Below the pieces are notes generated by a model. That model saw nothing but the letters and a program-made list of their open reading frames with translations. It did no database searches and had not been told where the DNA came from. A stretch of DNA of 64,000 nt from Bacillota bacterium. GTDB lineage: Bacteria; Bacillota; Clostridia; Christensenellales; UMGS416. The position numbers were made by a program, and so were the translations under genes. Shown piece by piece: positions 62,147 through 64,000 of the stretch. Position 1 is the stretch's first letter. Every line of letters begins with the position of its first letter. The stretch is taken from assembly GCA_023421955.1 (NCBI GenBank), contig JAEZSE010000045.1, positions 1 through 64,000 on the forward strand, given 5' to 3'.

Positions 62147-62418
62147 ACCGCCGCCGGCCACACCCTGAACCAAGGCGACGCCATCATCCTCCAGGTTTCC
62201 GGAGGCAAAGCCATCGGCGCAGCCCCCTACTCCGAAGCCACTCTTATTGAAGCTGCGCAGCTTATTGACGGAGCAAAGCTCAAGGTCTTCCGGGCGGAGA
62301 GCATAAGCCTGGGCGGCAAAGGCCCGATTTACCGCAATGTGACCAAGGAGTATGCGTTGCAGATTGCCAAGGCGGAAGGAAAGAATTTCTCGGCGGCGGC
62401 AGGAAAAGAGGGGGTGGG
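62147..62418 (+). pseudogene. Truncated module A relic with junction, out of frame with cassette 8
   Basis: This segment encodes TAAGHTLNQGDAIILQVSGG onward and the junction EGKNFSAAAGKEGVG, but lacks the start of module A. At 62419 it meets unrelated sequence, and the frame that follows it (PLTPPHSKARST) stops at 62485. The next cassette uses a different frame, so this copy cannot be translated into it. Confidence 0.7.
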
Positions 62419-62421
62419 CCC

Positions 62422-63411
62422 CCTTACACCGCCGCACTCCAAGGCAAGATCAACGAGCAAATGGACACCTTCAACAGCTTCATGAACCAGACCAGCGCGT
62501 TCCTCAATCCCAACCCCCAATTCGCCTTCGCCGGCGGCCCCTCCTTCAACACACAATTCAATTCCGACACTTCAAACACCACCCGCTCCTTCAACAAAAC
62601 CACCACCAATACCACCACCGCCACCGCCACATTCGATCTCTCCATCAACACCAACACCGGCATCATCTCCGGCCTCCAAGCCCGCAATCTGCAAACCAGG
62701 CTCAACGACAAACTGGCCGGAGCCGGACGATCTGTTTCATCAGGCGATCGGTTCCTCGTGATGGCAAGAAAGGGGAAGTATGTAGACGCAGGGATTTACC
62801 AGCCGGGGCAGGCAGATCAAATAAACCGGAAGACTCCTGACGTCGATACAAAGAGAATCCTCCAGGCTGAGGCAGTTGGGTATGATGGGGAGAACATTTC
62901 GTTTCGGGATGTGACCCAAGATGTGCTGGCGCAGGAGAAGATGGAAAGCGGCGCGGCGGAGGGAGAAAATGTTGCGGAGGTTGCAGGAGATGGGGAGGGG
63001 GATGTAGAATACTCCAGTACTGATAGACAGAAGCCCATTGGGCAATTGTCCATGGCGAATCAAAAACATCCTAAAACAGGAGTTCTGTTTGATGGTGATG
63101 GGTTTCCAATTTTCGATACGAAATTCAACGCGATAATCACACCAGATCTGTATATGGAAAAGGATAGAGTTCAATTCCAAAATGCTACAAAACAATTAAG
63201 TGAATATCTGCAAAGCAATCCAACCATTAAGAGCCAACTCTCAGAACGACAGCTTAAGCAGATAGCTCTTGGCCTTAAAATCGATGGTTATGTCTGGCAT
63301 CATCATCAAACGAAGGGCGTTTTGCAACTTGTTGATGAAGCCATCCATAGAAATACATGGCATATAGGTGGCAGGAGTATTTGGGGCGGAGGTGCCCTAT
63401 ATCGTAGATAA
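62422..63411 (+). CDS. Displaced toxin cassette 8 (module D, WHH nuclease toxin)
   Basis: The frame opens with YTAALQGKINEQMDTFNSFMN, then a Thr/Asn-rich linker and module D (ATFDLSINTNTGIISGLQAR to FRDVTQDVLAQ). The junction is replaced by GENVAEVAGDGEGDVE. The toxin of about 135 residues ends DGYVWHHHQTKGVLQLVDEAIH, the WHH-type HNH motif. The pre-module D part looks like the C-terminal shaft of a second ejection-type protein. The same start (FDLSIKTNTGIVSALQ) recurs at 63947, so D-type cassettes continue beyond the window. ATG 62461 has no convincing ribosome site. Confidence 0.7.
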   Translation, partial: PYTAALQGKINEQMDTFNSFMNQTSAFLNPNPQFAFAGGPSFNTQFNSDTSNTTRSFNKTTTNTTTATATFDLSINTNTGIISGLQARNLQTRLNDKLAGAGRSVSSGDRFLVMARKGKYVDAGIYQPGQADQINRKTPDVDTKRILQAEAVGYDGENISFRDVTQDVLAQEKMESGAAEGENVAEVAGDGEGDVEYSSTDRQKPIGQLSMANQKHPKTGVLFDGDGFPIFDTKFNAIITPDLYMEKDRVQFQNATKQLSEYLQSNPTIKSQLSERQLKQIALGLKIDGYVWHHHQTKGVLQLVDEAIHRNTWHIGGRSIWGGGALYRR

Positions 63412-63424
63412 AGGAGTGAGATTC

Positions 63425-63871
63425 TTGAAAAAGCCAGAGTTGGAATGGTTGTTACCCAATGAGCCCCTGGATGTTGAAAAGATCAATAATATCGGACTAG
63501 CAATTGGTGTCAAATTTCCTCGTTCCTATATTAACTGTGCCTCACAATATCATGGTGGTAGTCCAAACTTAAATCTATTTGACTTCAAAGGTCATGAAGA
63601 AGTTATATTTGGTAGTCTGCTAAGCTTTAATGAAGAAGATACAAACAATATTGTCTCTGTATATAATGACATAAAGCAGGTTTTGCCAAGAGGAACGGTT
63701 CCATTTGCAGCAGATCCATTTGGTAACTATATCTGTTTCACTTACCAAGATAAAGTGGAAGAACCGGTAATAACATTTTGGGATCACGAAGCTGCACTAA
63801 TGACGCCAGACAGATCGATAAGCTATGTATGTAAAGACTTTGATTCTTTTCTAGAGTTGCTTTACACCTAA
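63425..63871 (+). CDS. SUKH-family immunity protein for cassette 8
   Basis: The protein is 148 residues from TTG 63425 (AAGGAG at 63411). Features are INNIGLAIGVKFPRSYINCASQYHGGSPN, a SUKH opening with the conserved FPxSY...xGG, and VPFAADPFGNYICFTY...PVITFWDHE, the PxFAxDxxGxxxCxDY-type core, then FDSFLELLYT. It is the expected partner of a WHH nuclease and parallels the pair at 53199. Confidence 0.85.
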   Translation: MKKPELEWLLPNEPLDVEKINNIGLAIGVKFPRSYINCASQYHGGSPNLNLFDFKGHEEVIFGSLLSFNEEDTNNIVSVYNDIKQVLPRGTVPFAADPFGNYICFTYQDKVEEPVITFWDHEAALMTPDRSISYVCKDFDSFLELLYT

Positions 63872-63892
63872 TAGAACATATACTATTTTCAT

Positions 63893-63918
63893 CAAGGCAA
63901 GATTGTTCTTGCCTTGTT
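63893..63918 (+). terminator. Terminator after immunity gene 8
   Basis: CAAGGCAAGA TTGT TCTTGCCTTG, followed by TTTATTTTTATT. Confidence 0.85.
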
Positions 63919-63946
63919 TATTTTTATTAAGTTCTGTATTACCAAC

Positions 63947-64000
63947 GTTTCCTTCGATCTCTCCATCAAAACCAACACCGGCATTGTCTCCGCCCTTCAA
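63947..64000 (+). CDS. Start of a further displaced cassette (module D), cut by the window edge
   Basis: The frame encodes VSFDLSIKTNTGIVSALQ, matching FDLSINTNTGIISGLQ at about 62629-62679. No start codon or ribosome site precedes it, and a terminator does. The array therefore continues past the right edge. Confidence 0.7.

Noticed and set aside
49169..64000. CRISPR array as an explanation of the regular repeats
   Set aside because: Repeats are 60-260 bases and coding, and the intervals are whole genes.

Overview
The window looks like a chromosomal segment of an uncultured Gram-positive anaerobe, most likely a clostridium-like member of the Bacillota. The signs are strong GGAGG-type ribosome binding sites, frequent TTG and GTG starts, sigma-A-like promoters, lipoproteins with a lipobox, a GC-rich core broken by AT-rich inserts, and palindromic intergenic repeats of the kind common in gut Clostridia. 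The genus cannot be fixed from the sequence alone.

Layout. (1) 1-12.6 kb is an accessory island of single, unrelated small enzymes and regulators: three SAM methyltransferases, two GNATs, a flavin-type oxidoreductase, an alpha/beta hydrolase, a nucleotidyltransferase, a short iron-sulfur protein, a P-loop kinase, an S51-type peptidase and two regulators with similar C-terminal sensor regions. Several genes are separated by degraded copies of one sequence, the 3' end of a DnaA-C-domain gene (probably a REP-type transposase) with a GC-rich hairpin, and by near-identical TTGATG-N17/18-TATAAT promoters. (2) 12.6-15.1 kb holds a CorC/HlyC protein, a GNAT and an unknown gene. (3) 15.5-19.8 kb is a polyamine cluster: a very short SpeD-like protein, an Orn/Lys/Arg decarboxylase, spermidine synthase and agmatinase. 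(4) 20-49 kb carries a podovirus-type structural module: large terminase, P22-like portal, scaffold, N4-gp56-type capsid protein, head-tail adaptor, a nozzle-like protein with six internal repeats, tail fibres, two small membrane proteins and an amidase. It is interrupted by non-phage genes (amidohydrolase, GT-C glycosyltransferase, collagen-like lipoprotein, UroD-like protein, PHP protein). No integrase, repressor or replication gene is visible. (5) 49.2-64 kb is a polymorphic toxin locus: a 1339-residue protein with a WHH nuclease tip and SUKH immunity gene, followed by at least seven displaced toxin/immunity cassettes and relics. The array runs off the right edge.

How the parts fit. The large toxin protein follows the lysis genes and looks like an internal (ejection) virion protein whose C-terminus is a swappable toxin. 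Each displaced cassette is a pre-toxin segment usually without a usable start, then a shared junction (GKNFAAAAGKEGVGGE), a toxin, an immunity gene and a terminator. Toxins include WHH nucleases, PD-(D/E)XK-like nucleases, an ADP-ribosyltransferase-like domain and a TNT-like NAD glycohydrolase. Two further toxin-like genes sit right after the terminase (metallopeptidase, frameshifted) and the portal (ParB-like, with two stops and a frameshift), and share a WQKK...LDE leader and proline-rich linker. My main hypothesis is a podovirus-derived particle, perhaps domesticated, that delivers toxins and stores alternative warheads in a silent cassette array. Gene families and motifs are read from sequence; the delivery model is inference.
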